The notes beneath the pieces are model-generated. The model was not told the origin of the DNA, did no database searches, and saw only the letters and a program-made list of their open reading frames with translations. From NCBI RefSeq assembly GCF_028640845.1, contig NC_080540.1, positions 214,455,800-214,519,799 of the forward strand: 64,000 nucleotides of DNA, in the 5' to 3' direction. This document shows positions 9,853-19,670 of this stretch, piece by piece (the first letter of the stretch is position 1; each line of letters starts with the position of its first letter). Both the position numbers and the translations under genes were made by a program. This DNA comes from Ahaetulla prasina. Lineage: Eukaryota > Chordata > Lepidosauria > Squamata > Colubridae.

Positions 9853-10486
9853 TGTTATGTTTACCTTATTGTTGTTGTGACCCAGGCCCAAGTAGGTAGT
9901 AGGAAACTCAGTCAATGTAAAAACAAACAAACTTTATTAAAACAGCTGAGAATTACTTCCTTCTCAGCGTAGTCGAACTAAATTAAAGCAAATTCCTCCC
10001 AACACAATTCCTCAGTCCTATCACCAACCTTAATCCAATTAGGCAAACTGCCAAAGGCCTTTCTTGGCAAAAAATCAGAAGACACAGATATGAAACAAAT
10101 GCAACAAGACAAAGCTATCAACGTTGTTTTCCGACAAAGAGTCCAAACCCCGTCGCTGGTCTTTTAAGCCCTATGGGAGGGGCCAATCATCTCTTGGCCC
10201 TACTCCCGAATCGTCCTCTTTGTTTAGCTGCTCTTGCCTTCTGGCAGCTCTTCTCATGCATGTATTAGGAACAGGCTCCTCCTGTTCCTCTGCCTCATTA
10301 CTGTCAGCCTCTGAAGGCTCTGGAGTCAGCACATCACTCCCAGATGGCCCTGGCCCCTCCTCTGCCTCCAACACAGATCCCTCATCTGGGCCTTCCCCAG
10401 CCTCCAGGACTGGCTCATGCTCTTCCTCAGCCTCATCGCTGTCTGACTTCGTTGCCAGCTCCACAAACTGCTGGGGGACCACAACA
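9853..10486 (-). mobile_element. LTR, second copy type
   Basis: The minus strand starts near TGTTGTGGTCCCCCAGCAG (10486), has a TTAAAAGACC promoter-like box near 10165, a polyadenylation signal AATAAA at about 9934-9939, and ends near GGGTCACAACAACA (9873) or the more distal ATAACA (9853). Ends resemble those of the LTR at 6931-7529. I found no clear TSD, so boundaries are approximate. Confidence 0.6.
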
Positions 10487-10590
10487 GCTGTGCCATACCT
10501 AGGATTCTGAATATTAGCTTCTTGTGTTTTGCCTTGTTCCCTGCATTTGTTGCTTGGTACTAATTTTCTGGTCTCGATGTTGCTGAGCAT
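10171..10590 (-). CDS. Acidic open frame spanning LTR start
   Basis: A 139-codon frame begins upstream of the LTR (10590) and continues through its U3-like part. It is Glu/Ser/Pro-rich (SDSDEAEEEHEPVLEAGEGP) with a basic patch near the end. It resembles the frame in the other LTR in composition, position and end. No family is recognised. It could be the remnant of a retroelement coding region or a non-coding frame. Confidence 0.25.
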   Translation of the reverse strand: MLSNIETRKLVPSNKCREQGKTQEANIQNPRYGTAVVVPQQFVELATKSDSDEAEEEHEPVLEAGEGPDEGSVLEAEEGPGPSGSDVLTPEPSEADSNEAEEQEEPVPNTCMRRAARRQEQLNKEDDSGVGPRDDWPLP

Positions 10591-10619
10591 TTACAGTTGT
10601 CTTGGTTTTTCTTAGTAAT

Positions 10620-11820
10620 TCTATTAAAGACGTCAATTGGCAATTATGGAAACTAATGTAAATAACTATTTTACAAATGAAAGAATAAAAAGAAAAAAGA
10701 CGCAGAAAAGAAAAAAAAATAAGAAATAGAGAAATAGAAAACAAAGAAAAATAAAATGATAGTAAAGGAAAAGGAAAAAAATATATAAACAAGTTACCTC
10801 TCACTTCTTCATGTATAAACAATCATCTTTTCTAAAATAAACAATAGATTCTTCTTTCCATATCCCATCGCTTACCTATAAATAAATCCATAAAGCTTCA
10901 TCCTTTCATTGTCAACAAAAATCCATTAAAGGTTACCTGAAATAACAATATTTCTATATTAAACTTAATCAAATAGGTCAACTATAGATTACTTATTTTT
11001 ACTTATAAGAAACTTGATCTTTATTCCTTTCAAATAATGTCCTAAAAGTTGAATTATTTTCATTTCTTTTTCGACCTCCTAACAAAATTGTTTAAAGGTT
11101 TAATTAGCCTATTTTTTAAATCCAATGCAGGAAAATTAATCCAGGTCACTCTCCTTGCTTATTATTTGTATATCCCATTTGATTATTAAGATATCAGCGA
11201 GTTTCTTCATTTAGTGTAAACATCTTTTTAGATGTCATTTTTGTAGCCTGTCAGTTGTAAATCCACATTCAAATCAGTCTCAGTCATATCCATAAATACT
11301 TGTTTCTCTTCCATATCAACTTTTTAACTAAATCTATCTATCAGACATTTTTAAAATTAATTTCTGGGCCCTTTGTTCAAAAGCATCCTTCAATATGTCC
11401 AGTGTTAGACTATTTTGTTTCATTCTGTATTAGTAAGCTAAGCTTTAGTATTCCTCTCCTTTTATTATAATTTTAGTTACTTTTAATTGTTATAGAGTGT
11501 CCAATTTTTAAAATCTTTTTTTTGAGGGGGAATTCAAAACAAAAGCATTTTTCATGGGTGGGATTCTTCATAATCAATTCCAAAATCTTATTTCATATTT
11601 ATTTGGTTCCTTAGTTCATTTCCAACTTTCGAAAACCAAAGCTTTAATCAACTTTTGCTATTTATTCTAGGGAAAAAAATGAAGTCTTTAAACTTGTTTT
11701 TAAAACTTTTTTTAAACTAAAGATGGACAGGAACTCATTCAGTACTATAAAATGTGTTGATTCAAAGTTTTCTAATAGTTGAAAAGAAGTTAACAGGCAT
11801 ATTTTGAAAGTGATTAGAAA
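10620..11820. other. AT-rich unassigned DNA
   Basis: The stretch is A/T-dominated, with A-rich runs at 10680-10790. It has a texture like the 31000-31400 L1 tail but no match I can show. There is no coding frame of note. Confidence 0.4.
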
Positions 11821-11824
11821 AATA

Positions 11825-11959
11825 CTATGTTTCTCCGAAAATAAGACCCTGTCATATTTTTTTTTGAACCATGAAATAAGTACTTGGCCTTATTGCCATG
11901 TGCTCAAAAGCCCGATTGGGCTTATTATCAGGGGATGTCTTATTTTGGGGAAAACAGGG
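11825..11959. mobile_element. Mariner-like MITE
   Basis: 135 bp bounded by inverted ends CTATGTTTCTCCGAAAATAA and TGTCTTATTTTGGGGAAAAC (then AGGG), with TA on both sides (11823-11824 and 11960-11961). TA duplication and the GTTTCCCCGAAAATAAG-like terminus are typical of small mariner-type elements. Confidence 0.75.
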
Positions 11960-12190
11960 TATATTATTATTATTTAATATATTTGTATACCGCCTTTCTC
12001 CCGAAGGACTCAGGGCGGTTCACAGCCAATAAAAACAACAGAAAACATATAATACATATAAAACAGCTAAAAACAGTATAAAAAACTTATTCAATTGATG
12101 GCCTAAAATTTTTTAAATACAAATTTAAAACCCCGTTTAAAACCCCTGATTTAAAACCCCATATATGCAAACCAGTGTCCTTTTTAAATA
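11960..12190 (-). mobile_element. L2-type LINE 3' end
   Basis: It begins with a (TTA)n tail and the hairpin-forming CCGCCTTTCTCCCGAAGGAC followed by TCAGGGCGG, then an AT-rich 3' UTR with AAAACCCCGTTTAAAACCCC. The same order occurs at the 3' end of the LINE at 48956-51263. Confidence 0.7.
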
Positions 12191-12194
12191 CCAA

Positions 12195-12750
12195 CCGTGG
12201 TTTGAGTAAAATGGCTAGTCTCTCATTTCCCAGAACTATATCCGTTGGAGACTGCTGCCTTGCAGTCTCCTCATGAGGAGCAACTGTCTGGAGTACTTGT
12301 GGGTGATCTCTCCTTGTCTGGAGAGGAATTACAAAGAGCTAGTATATTTTATATTGCCCCGTTAGGCAGATCTACATTTTGCAAGACTATCTTCAGTTCA
12401 CTCTTTCTTCCCTAGAAGTCTACAGTCATTTTTAAATATTCCTTTTGAAAAAGCTTCTTTCTCTTCTAAAGTACTGCTTCAGCTTTCATGTCAAGGCAGA
12501 CATCCAGCTTCCTAACTTGTTGGCTGGCATCCAGCAGCGTTGGCACAGAAAAATCCATGGCTATGAGCAAGGCAGGGATACACAATGAAACAGGGAATCC
12601 TTCTGTTTCATCAAGAAATCCCCATGGATCTAGTACAACATGGCTGTAGTATAGGAGGTGATCTACAGTTTGGTCCAAAGAGAACTTATCAACTCATAGT
12701 CTCTCTTTAAATGCAGCACCACAAACCAAGGTTACTGTCAAAATCTGTCT
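12195..12750. other. No recognisable feature
   Basis: I see no gene or named repeat. A GGAGACTGC...GCAGTCTCC inverted pair lies near 12248-12270. Confidence 0.4.
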
Positions 12751-12758
12751 CTCTAACC

Positions 12759-13111
12759 CAGGAGTGTCAAACTCAAGGTCTGTGGACCGGATCCAGCCCG
12801 CGAGGTACTTAGATCTAGCCCTTGGGGCCAGCCTGGAAACAGCAAAGGACCGGCCCATGGTGCCTCTGCCAGCAAAAACGGAGCTCAGGAGGGCCACATG
12901 TGTCTTCCTGAGCTCCATTTTTGGTTGCGATGGCTTCCTGCAACCCTCTGCCAGCAAAACCGGAGCATGGGAGGGCACTTGGCCACCACAGGCACCCCTG
13001 ACATGAGCGACATCAAGCTGGCCACACCCACCCTGGCCACGGTCACTCGGCCCCCTGAAGTCAAACACAACCCTGCTTCAGCCCTCAATGAAATTGAGTT
13101 TGACACCCCTG
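12759..13111. mobile_element. hAT MITE (CAGGAGTGTCAAACT ends)
   Basis: 353 bp with ends CAGGAGTGTCAAACTCAAGG and TTGAGTTTGACACCCCTG, inverted repeats of about 16 bp. Flanks CTCTAACC (12751-12758) and CTGTAACC (13112-13119) match at 7 of 8, a TSD. No transposase frame. A second, truncated copy is at 29000-29335. Confidence 0.85.
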
Positions 13112-13119
13112 CTGTAACC

Positions 13120-13842
13120 TCATCTATATCCCATGATAACAAAAAAGATTGGTGGATCTTGTTGCTTGCTAGACAAGAAATAAGGAAGGAATCTACCGAT
13201 TGTTTCCTCTAATTTGTCCATATTTATGCTGTTACTGTGGAGGCAGGGCTGGGCCATCAGCAGTTTATTGATTGATTGATTGATTTGCATCAAGTTGGTA
13301 TCAACTTTTAGCAACCATGTAGTTGGATTTTCTCCAACCTGATCCTCAGTTTCCCAGCACTGCAATCGTTACCACTGTATTTGAAATCCATCCATCTTGC
13401 TGCTGATTTTCCTCTTCTTTTTCATGCCAAATCTAATTTATGGCTCATAATTTTCTGCCAATTTAAGAACCAGAAGAATACATATTAATATAGCTGTGAG
13501 GAACAGCCCATTGTGAAGACAAGTCCAGGAGTTAGAAAACAGGCAGCCTGACTCTACATCACAAAATGTCACCTATAGCTCCAGGCTGCCCTTGGCAAAT
13601 GTTACCCTTCACTCTACAGAATTAATAGTTGCTATCTATTTAGCACTATATTTAGCACTGGCTATGTCTGTTTGCAGAAGTAAACAGACAGATTTATATA
13701 TGGCTTAAAAACGATGCACTATATATATTGCTGTCACAATTAAATTAAAAACCTGTCATAATGGTGAGTCAAATTTCCTGGTCATCAGAACTTAGACCAG
13801 TATAAAATATGCAAAAGAGTGATAAGACAGAACCAAACAGAA
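13120..13842. other. No recognisable gene
   Basis: Unassigned apart from a short (TTGA)n run at 13267-13283. Confidence 0.4.
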
Positions 13843-14443
13843 AAACAGAGTTGGAAGGGACCTTGGAGGTCTTCTAGTCCAACTCCCTGCTCAAGCAAGA
13901 GACCCTATACCATTTCAGACAAATGGCTGTCCGGTCTCTTCTTAAAAGCCTCCAGTGATGGAGCATCCACAACTTTTGAAAGCAAGCCATTCTATTGATT
14001 AATTGTTCTGTCAGGAAATTCCTCCTTAATTCTATATTGCTTCTCTCCTTTTTTAGTTCCTATCCATTTGTCCTGCCTTCTGGTGCTTTGAAAAATAGGT
14101 TGACCCCAGGGGTGAAATCTACTTACCTTCCTTACTGGTTCAGAAATGCATGCGCCGTGCGCGTCACATGCGGGTGCAGACCTGTGCATGCGCGAAACCT
14201 GCACATGCACAGAAGGTAAAAAACACATTACTTCCTGGTTAAAACCAGGAAGTAATGACACCCAGACGGGTGGGTGGAGCTTTGCTCTGCCATCGCTACC
14301 AGATCGCCGAACCACCGGCCATAATCACTACTGGATCGCGCAATCCGGCCCAAACTGGGAACATTTCACCCCTGGTTGACCCCGTCTTCTTTGTGACAGC
14401 CTCTCAAATATTGGATCACTGCTATCATGTCATCCCTAGTCCT
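13843..14443 (-). mobile_element. CR1 LINE 3' region, split by a hAT
   Basis: Contains GAGTTGGAAGGGACCTTGGA, CTTCTAGTCCAACTCCC, CTCTTCTTAAAAGCCTCC and CCTGCCTTCTGGTGCTTTG, the reverse complement orientation of the conserved CR1 3' part. The hAT at 14107-14374 interrupts it; the CR1 resumes with GTTGACCCCGTCTTCTTTG. Confidence 0.8.
14107..14374. mobile_element. ACCGGT-family hAT with exact TSD
   Basis: 268 bp: CAGGGGTGAAATCTACTTAC to GAACATTTCACCCCTG, giving inverted ends CAGGGGTGAAAT/ATTTCACCCCTG. GTTGACCC is duplicated exactly at 14099-14106 and 14375-14382. The core carries CGCATGC-type alternating purine/pyrimidine sequence. It lies inside the CR1 fragment and is therefore younger than it. 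Confidence 0.95.
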
Positions 14444-14483
14444 TAAAATAGAATAACAGGGTTGGAAGGGACCTTGGAGGTCT

Positions 14484-15148
14484 TTTTATTTATTTATTTA
14501 TTTCATTTTGTCACAACAGCATATGCAAACATCAACATAAGAAAATCAACACATTATAAAAGAAAAATATATATATAAGCAAAAGTATGCAACAACCATG
14601 TTAATTTGATATAGCGAAAGGGAACAATAGGACAGGAACGGTAGGCACATTTGTGCTCTTATGCACGCCCCTTATAGTCCTCTTAGGAATGGGGTGAGGT
14701 CAATAGTGGACAGTTTTTGGTTGAAGATTTTGGGATTTTGAGTAGAGACCACAGAGTCAGGTATTGTGTTCCAAGCGTTAACGACTCTGTTACAGAAGTC
14801 ATATTTTCGGCAATCAAGTTTGAAGCGGTTGACATTAAGTTTGAATCTATTGTTTGCTCTTGTATTATTGCGATTGAAGCTGAAGTAGTCTTTTACAGGA
14901 AGGATATAGCAATAGATGATTCTGTGTGTTAAACACAGGTCATGTCGAAGTCGGCAGAGTTCTAAATTTTCTAATCCCAGGATTTCAAGTCTGGTGGAAT
15001 AAGGTATTTTGTTGTTTTCGGAGGAGCGAAGAACTCTTCTAGTAAAATATTTCTGGATGCGTTCAATTGTATTAATGTCAGAGATGTGGTATGGGTTCCA
15101 GACAGATGAGCTGTATTCAAGAATAGGTCTGGCAAATGTTTTGTATTA
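14484..15148 (-). mobile_element. CR1-superfamily LINE, 3' part
   Basis: A LINE 3' end inserted within another CR1 remnant (host sequence stops at GGAGGTCTT near 14482 and resumes near 15230). It has a (TTTA)n-type tail at 14484-14503, a 3' UTR, and an open coding end at 14672-15144. A near copy lies at 17175-17640. Confidence 0.75.
14672..15144 (-). pseudogene. LINE ORF2 C-terminal part, uninterrupted frame
   Basis: From 15144 to the TAA at 14674-14672 about 157 codons are open, without any methionine. The peptide has YKTFARPILEYSSSVWNPY at the start, then LEILGLENLELCRLRHDL, and NRVVNAWNTIP near the end. This order (RPILEY...VWNP; LGL..LE.RL; NRV.N.WN.LP) is the thumb/C-terminal part of CR1-superfamily LINE proteins. 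The catalytic RT core is missing through 5' truncation. The lack of stops implies a young copy. Confidence 0.7.
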
Positions 15149-15228
15149 TTATTATTATTATTATTTATTCAATTTTTATACCGCCCTTCTCCCGAAGGAC
15201 TCAGGGCGGTGTACAGCCAGTATGCTTC
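15149..15228 (-). mobile_element. L2-type tail fragment
   Basis: A (TTA)n run followed by TTTATACCGCCCTTCTCCCG and AAGGACTCAGGGCGGTG, the L2-type 3' hairpin seen also at 11990 and 49000. Confidence 0.7.
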
Positions 15229-15935
15229 TAGTCTTCTAGTCCAACCCCCAATTTAGGCAGGAAACACTATACCATTTCAGATAAATGGTTATCCAATCTC
15301 TTCTTAAAAATGAGGACCCAGATTGTTGGGGGCAATAAAGTTGACTTTGTATATAATATACAAATGGATGAAGACTATTGCTTAACACATTGTAAGCCGC
15401 CCTGAGTCTTCGGAGAAGGGCGGGAAATAAATTTAAATTAAAAAAAAAAACTTCCAGTGTTGGGGGTTTCACAACTTCTGGAGGCAAGTTGTTCCACTGA
15501 TTAATTATTCTAACTGTCAGGAAATTTCTTCTAGTTCCTTCTTTTCACTAGACTAGGCATAGCCAATTTTTGCAACCGTACCTCATATGTTTTATTCCTC
15601 CAGCCCACTAATCATCCTTGTTGTTCTGCTCTGTACTCTTCTCAGAGTCTCAACAACTTTTTTATATTGTGCTGACCAAAACTGGATGAATTATTTCAAG
15701 CGTGGTCTTACTAAGGCTTTATAAAGCAATACTGGTACTTCACGTGGTCTTTTAATGTGATTTTTTAATACTTAAGTCTTCTGCTGAATTTATTCAAACC
15801 GTACTTTATCAAACTAACTATTCTTAATTCTTCAGCATTAAGTCTGTATTTCTTTATACTTCTTTCTAAATGAGATAAGTGGATATATGCTATTTGTCTT
15901 TCCCTCTCTCTCTCATACACAAACTCTGAGGGTTT

Positions 15936-16067
15936 CAGCGGACATGTCCAACTTTGGCAACTATACAACTTGTGGACTTCAACTTCCAGAATTCCCCAGC
16001 CAGGCATTCTGGGAGTTGAAGTCCACAAGTCGTAAAGTTGCCAAGGTTGGACGCCCCCAACCTAAAA
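15936..16067. mobile_element. Palindromic hAT-type MITE
   Basis: Two complementary arms, CAACTTGTGGACTTCAACTT and GAGTTGAAGTCCACAAGTCG, surround a short centre, with outer CAACTTTGGCAAC and GTTGCCAAGGTTGG. The same family has a clear 8-bp TSD at 61497-61600 and 59173-59261. A partial copy is at 16905-16997. Confidence 0.75.
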
Positions 16068-16904
16068 ACAATTGAGATACTGTAGTTTTTGATTATCTGG
16101 TGTATGAACATGAAGTAATTAAGTAAGTATTATCTTGCCTATTAAACATCAGTCAGAGCCAGCACTTGTCTAGAAGTTTCTGTTGGATTACATTTGATCA
16201 GTTCCTTCTTTTCACTAGACTAGGCATAGCCAGTTTTTGCAACCGTACCTCATATGTTTTATTCCTCCAACCCACAAATCATCCTTGTTGTTCTGCTCTG
16301 TACTCTTCTCAGAGTCTCAACAACTTTTTTATATTGTGCTGACCAAAACTGGATGAATTATTCCAAGCGTGGTCTTACTAAGGCTTTATAAAGCAATACT
16401 GGTACTTCACGTGGTCTTTTAATGTGATTTTTTAATACTTAACTCTTCTGCTGAATTTATTCAAACCGTACTTTATCAAACTAACTATTCTTAATTCTTC
16501 AGCATTAAGTCTGTATTTCTTTATACTTCTTTCTAAATGAGGACCCAGATTGTTGGGGGCAATAAAGTTGACTTTGTATATAATATACAAATGGATGAAG
16601 ACTATTGCTTAACACATTGTAAGCCGCCCTGAGTCTTCGGAGAAGGGCGGGATATAAATTCAAATTAAAAAACAAAAACAACTTCCAGTGTTGGGGGTTT
16701 CACAACTTCTGGAGGCAAGTTGTTCCACTGATTAATTATTCTAACTGTCAGGAAATTTCTTCTTAGTTCTAGTTCCTTCTTTTCACTAGACTAGGCATAG
16801 CCAGTTTTTGCAACCGTACCTCATATGTTTTATTCCTCCAACCCACAAATCATCCTTGTTGTTCTGCTCTGTACTCTTCTCAGAGTCTCAACAACTTTTT
16901 TATA

Positions 16905-16997
16905 TTGTGGACTTCAACTTCCAGAATTCCCCAGCCAGGCATTCTGGGAGTTGAAGTCCACAAGTCGTAAAGTTGCCAAGGTTGGACACCCCTAACC
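16905..16997. mobile_element. Palindromic MITE, left-truncated copy
   Basis: It lacks the left end because the junction TATATTGTG/GACTTCAACT joins CR1 sequence directly to the middle of the MITE. The right half matches 15972-16067. Confidence 0.75.
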
Positions 16998-17174
16998 TAA
17001 AAACAATTGAGATACTGTAGTTTTTGATTATCTGGTGTATGAACATGAAGTAATTAAGTAAGTATTCTCTTGCCTATTAAACATCAGTCAGAGCCAGTGC
17101 TTGTCTAGAAATTTCTGTTGGATTACATTTGATCAGACATTTCTCTTAGATTATACTGTTTTATGCATTATTGT

Positions 17175-17640
17175 CCTCTAAGGAATGGGGTGAGGTCAAT
17201 AGTGGACAGTTTTTGGTTGAAGATTTTGGGATTATGAGTAGAGACTATAGAGTCTGGTAATGAGTTCCAAGCGTTAACGACTCTGTTACAGAAGTCATAT
17301 TTTCTGCAATCAAGTTTGAAGCGGTTGACATTAAGTTTGAATCTATTGTTTGCTCTTGTATTATTGCGATTGAAGCTGAAGTAGTCTTTTACAGGAAGGA
17401 TATAGCAATAGATGATTCTGTGTGTTAAACACAGGTCATGTCGAAGTCAGCAGAGTTCTAAATTTTCTAATCCCAGGATTTCAAGTCTGGTGGAATAAGG
17501 TATTTTGTTGTTTTCGGAGGAGCGAAGAACACTTCTAGTAAAATATTTCTGGATCGTTCAATTGTATTAATGTCAGAGATGTGGTATGGGTTCCAGACAG
17601 ATGAGCTGTATTCAAGAATAGGTCTGGCAAATGTTTTGTA
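17175..17640 (-). mobile_element. CR1-superfamily LINE, second copy
   Basis: Closely matches 14680-15145 (for example GAGGTCAATAGTGGACAG and GAAGCGGTTGACATTAAGTT), including the coding end, but with a one-base loss near 17554 (GGATCGTTCAATT versus GGATGCGTTCAATT) that breaks the frame. Confidence 0.8.
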
Positions 17641-17920
17641 TTATTGCGATTGAAGCTGAAGTAGTCTTTTACAGGAAGGATATAGCAATAGATGATTCTG
17701 TGTGTTAAACACAGGTCATGTCGAAGTCAGCAGAGTTCTAAATTTTCTAATCCCAGGATTTCAAGTCTGGTGGAATAAGGTATTTTGTTGTTTTCGGAGG
17801 AGCGAAGAACACTTCTAGTAAAATATTTCTGGATGCGTTTGATTGTATTAATGTCAGAGATGTGGTATGGGTTCCAGACAGATGAGCTCTATTCAAGAAT
17901 AGGTCTGGCAAATGTTTTGT
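17361..17920. repeat. 280-bp tandem duplication
   Basis: 17361-17640 and 17641-17920 are direct copies (TTATTGCGATTGAAGCTGAA at both starts). The joint lies at TTGTATTATT, a word that occurs naturally at both breakpoints, which suggests microhomology-mediated or slippage duplication within the LINE copy. Confidence 0.9.
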
Positions 17921-18017
17921 ATTATTATTATTATTATTTATTCAATTTAGGCAGGAAACACTATACCATTTCAGATAAATGGTTATCCAATCTCTTCTTA
18001 AAATGAGGACCCAGATT

Positions 18018-18165
18018 TTTCAGCCAAAAATGCTTTTAAAAGCATTTTTCATTTCGCCAAGAGGTTGTTAAAAATGCTTTTAAAAGCATTTTTCATTTCG
18101 CCAAGAGGTTGTTAAAAATGCTTTTAAAAGCATTTTTTCAGCCAAAGAAAAAATGCTTTTAAAAG
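18018..18165. repeat. Palindrome repeats (AATGCTTTTAAAAGCATT)
   Basis: Three copies of the palindrome AAAAATGCTTTTAAAAGCATTTTT type, separated by CATTTCGCCAAGAGGTTGTT. It lies just before a truncated ACCGGT hAT end (18225-18313). Confidence 0.9.
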
Positions 18166-18169
18166 TTTA

Positions 18170-18600
18170 AAAAAACACACCTTCTGATGATCACGCAGTT
18201 CAGCTGGGTCGGGGGGTCGGCAGGGATTTTTGCTACCGGTTCTCTGAACCACCTGCCACCATCACTACTGGATTGCGCAATCCGGTCCGAACTGGGAGCA
18301 TTTCACCCCTGCTTTTTGCTAGTTTCCAGTGGTTTCTTGCTGGTTTCTGGCCAAAAATAAATAAATAAACATTCAGAAGAATGGATTTGTTTTTGATTAA
18401 TGAAAAAAGCAACCACATGAATTTCCCCATCTAACTTTTTTAGGTAGAATTTTTTTCGCATAGGTTTCCACCCAGAGCAGCTTAGATCACACTGTCTCCA
18501 GGAAACCTAATTTGTTTTGGGATGCAGTTTCTTAAAGCACCTTCTAGCATTATGCTTCCAAAAATTAACTGATCCTTAGTTAAAAATCTTGCAATGTTGT
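18170..18600. repeat. 1.5-kb-spaced duplication, copy 1
   Basis: CCTTCTGATGATCACGCAGT through AACTGATCCTTAGTTAAAAA matches 19675-20090 with few differences (offset near 1498). It includes the right end of an ACCGGT hAT (GAGCATTTCACCCCTG at 18313) and neighbouring single-copy sequence. Confidence 0.9.
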
Positions 18601-18610
18601 TGTTGTTTTT

Positions 18611-18928
18611 TTACTTTTAAAAGCATTTTTCATTTCGCCAAGAGGTTGTTAAAAATGCTTTTAAAAGCATTTTTCAGCCAAAAATGCTTTTAAAAGCATT
18701 TTTCAGCCAAAAATGCTTTTAAAAGCATTTTTCAGCCAAAAATGCTTTTAAAAGCATTTTTCAGCCAAAAAAAATGCTTTTAAAAGCATTTTTCAGCCAA
18801 AAATGCTTTTAAAAGCATTTTTCAGCCAAAAAAAATGCTTTTAAAAGCATTTTTCAGCCAAAAATGCTTTTAAAAGCATTTTTCATTTCGCCAAGAGGTT
18901 GTTAAAAATGCTTTTAAAAGTTAAAAAA
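18611..18928. repeat. Tandem array of a perfect 24-bp palindrome
   Basis: Eight complete copies of ATGCTTTTAAAAGCAT within the longer palindrome occur at about 28-33-bp spacing, joined by CAGCCA. Half units with CATTTCGCCAAGAGG lie at both ends. Spacers differ only by the length of an A run. The array can form serial hairpins or cruciforms. It is similar in structure to repeats inside the hAT at 60722-61334, which suggests the array expanded from such an element. Confidence 0.95.
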
Positions 18929-19041
18929 AAACAACTGTTTGGAGTTACAAGGTTCTTGGAAAGGGTGCTTAAAAGCCCATAAAGCATTTTCTGGCTGCTG
19001 TAAAATGTCACATACAAACACACACACACCATGGTCACATT

Positions 19042-19246
19042 CAGAGGTGGGTTTCACATAATTTTATTACCATTTCGCTGTGCACCAAAAATGTGTGTGG
19101 TGAACCGGCCTTCCATGCAATGCACACAGCTTAGAAAACATGGCTAAATAGGACTGCATAGCGCTGGGGCGGGTGGGCAGGCCCACCTGCAGGTCGCCGC
19201 TACCGGTTCGCCCGAACCAGTCCGAACTGGCTAAATACCACCTTTG
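19042..19246. mobile_element. ACCGGT-related hAT with exact TSD
   Basis: 205 bp from CAGAGGTGGGTTTCACATAA to GGCTAAATACCACCTTTG. GTCACATT is duplicated exactly at 19034-19041 and 19247-19254. The core includes GCCGCTACCGGTTCGCCCGA. Its interior differs from the other subtypes. Confidence 0.92.
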
Positions 19247-19439
19247 GTCACATTACTGCAATTCAGGTACTTAACAGCCAGTTTATATTTACAACCTGTT
19301 GTAGTGTCCAGTGGTCACGTGATCAAAATTTGTGATATTTTTTGCCAGGGGTAAAATGTAAAATTTGTTACTATCAGTTCTGTGGGTGTGGCATGGTAGG
19401 GGAATGGGTAATGTGACTGGGTGGGCATGGTCACCTTTT

Positions 19440-19670
19440 GTTTTTTTACTTTTAAAAGCATTTTTTCATTTCCGCCGAAGAGGTTGTTAAAAAAATGCTT
19501 TTAAAAGCCTCTGAGGATCAGGCAACTCAGTTGGGATCGCCAGACGAAAAAAAGCTTTTAAAGGGTTCTTACGATCCCAGCTGAGCCGCACGATCATCAG
19601 AGGTTGTTTTTTTTTTTTACTTTTAAAAGCATTTTTTCAGCCAAAAAAAATGCTTTTAAAAGTTAAAAAA
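19440..19670. repeat. Decayed palindrome repeats
   Basis: TTTTAAAAGCATTTTTTC units recur with longer T and A runs, mixed with TCAGGCAACTCAG and CAGCTGAGCCGCACGATCAT pieces, including an inverted copy of the 'GATCATCAGAGG' block. It precedes the second 1.5-kb duplicate. Confidence 0.75.

Larger units (their letters stand above)
15309..17140. repeat. Rearranged CR1/SINE block with repeated segments
   Basis: A SINE-like segment (GACCCAGATTGTTGGGGGCA to GGGCGGGAAATAAA) occurs at 15311-15450 and 16540-16665. CR1 sequence starting GTTCCTTCTTTTCACTAGAC occurs at about 15533, 16200 and 16778. Copies are joined at short shared words: AAATGAG (near 15869 and 16537), TTGATCAG (near 16199 and 17137) and TTGTG (near 16908). 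The order implies at least two local duplications. Confidence 0.8.

Noticed and set aside
12694..13212. Several overlapping frames of 80-124 codons
   Set aside because: They lie in a TSD-bounded non-autonomous hAT on both strands and match nothing recognisable.
18611..18928. Regularly spaced palindromic repeats resembling a CRISPR array
   Set aside because: The spacers are constant and the repeat is itself the main unit. The context is vertebrate with hAT ends and no Cas genes, so this is a palindromic tandem repeat.
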